Assembly (NCBI RefSeq): GCF_037126465.1
Contig: NW_026999469.1
Span: 1-64,000, forward strand
DNA length: 64,000 nucleotides
Reading direction: 5' to 3'
Origin: Ornithodoros turicata
Taxonomy: Eukaryota; Arthropoda; Arachnida; Ixodida; Argasidae
The notes under the pieces were generated by a model. That model saw nothing but the letters and a program-made list of their open reading frames with translations, did not search any database and was not told where the DNA came from. The translations under genes and the position numbers were made by a program. This document shows positions 63,732-64,000 of the stretch, in pieces (within the stretch, counting starts at the first letter, position 1; each line of letters opens with the position of its first letter).

Positions 63732-63995
63732 ATGTCTCGGGACGACATCTGGTTGGAAATCACCCGTAAGCTGTCAAGCAACGGTATTACATATGCACGA
63801 CTATCTTGTGCTGCTCGTGATGACTGGTTAGTTTGTTTTAGACTCAGTGTTGCGCGGATTCAATGTAGTTTTTGTGCCGAAGTAGACGAGCGACGGGCGG
63901 TTGGTGGTGACTGCGACACAGTGTTGCCCGACGTCTTCAGTTTTAATTTTCTAAAAAAACTATACCCGCAGTTAGGACGAAAATCGGGACGTTAG
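63732..63995 (+). CDS. Small paralogous ORF in D2, function unknown
   Basis: 87 residues, MSRDDIWLEITRKLSSNGIT ... VLPDVFSFNFLKKLYPQLGR KSGR, the partner of 50483-50725. The reading frame is kept in both copies despite many substitutions and an in-frame 9 bp difference. It contains three Cys-bearing spots (LSCAARDD, VCFRLSV, QCSFCAEVDE). No family recognised. It could be the first exon of a gene that continues beyond the window. Confidence 0.42.
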   Translation: MSRDDIWLEITRKLSSNGITYARLSCAARDDWLVCFRLSVARIQCSFCAEVDERRAVGGDCDTVLPDVFSFNFLKKLYPQLGRKSGR

Positions 63996-64000
63996 ACTAA

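Larger units (their letters stand above)
59695..64000 (+). repeat. Duplication block D2
   Basis: Second copy of the D1 sequence (47700-50760), longer because of a solo LTR (60903-61065) and an LTR array (61811-63004). It begins with the same LINE RNase H end (minus strand VVYSVIAAYKSAETEG-like reading at 59912-59780) and runs past the window edge. Confidence 0.88.

Noticed and set aside
1..64000. CRISPR arrays, bacterial operons, phage genes
   Set aside because: No regularly spaced repeats, no Shine-Dalgarno-led gene strings, and introns plus SINEs indicate a eukaryotic nuclear genome.

Overview
The window reads as repeat-dense nuclear DNA of an arthropod, most likely a hard tick. The evidence is introns with GT/AG borders, almost no long ORFs outside transposons, tRNA-derived SINEs that resemble the ixodid Ruka family, chelicerate-type divergent ionotropic receptor (IR) genes, and transposon families common in tick genomes (Penelope-like, gypsy, CR1/L2-like and RNase H-bearing LINEs, hAT and Tc1/mariner MITEs). 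Species assignment is inference; no host housekeeping gene is visible.

Layout: 1-900, 5' part of a Mutator-like transposase with two in-frame stops. 900-9780, non-coding DNA with SINEs, a GATTTGG minisatellite, a 1.36 kb inverted-repeat element full of GCAACGTT motifs, and a 972 bp element bordered by TTAA. 9785-14400, IR pseudogene (minus) broken by an 811 bp hAT MITE with a perfect 8 bp target duplication, its 5' flank, and a 1.39 kb CCAATTGG-rich element. 14700-15143, decayed gypsy gag. 16633-23167, complete LTR retrotransposon with gypsy-like proteins but integrase upstream of reverse transcriptase (Gmr1-like order), now broken by frameshifts. 28256-29347, three-exon SGNH/GDSL-hydrolase gene ending in a zinc knuckle. 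31517-33845, Mutator-like transposase joined to a YqaJ-type exonuclease domain (minus). 33902-38230, Penelope-like element (minus) with a candidate hammerhead ribozyme in its 3' region and an SGNH hydrolase domain in frame just upstream of the RT/GIY-YIG part; a truncated second Penelope copy (plus) lies head to head at 38250-39477. 39480-42780, second IR-derived block, arranged as a palindrome of two IR 5' ends. 43186-43692 and 47138-47945, 3' ends of LINEs. 47700-50760, first copy of a large duplication (D1). 52765-54552, the one intact protein-coding gene: a 595-residue single-exon IR. 55536-59697, CR1/L2-like LINE split by a foldback element with about 600 bp arms. 59695-64000, second duplication copy (D2), carrying a solo LTR, a tandem LTR-internal-LTR-internal-LTR array of a miniature retrotransposon, and a small ORF paralogous to one in D1.

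No operons or joint pathways exist here. The working logic is duplication of chemosensory-type receptor genes followed by heavy transposon invasion. The most unusual items are the SGNH-Penelope arrangement with its ribozyme, the transposase-exonuclease gene, the permuted gypsy element, and the intron-bearing SGNH-zinc-knuckle gene.
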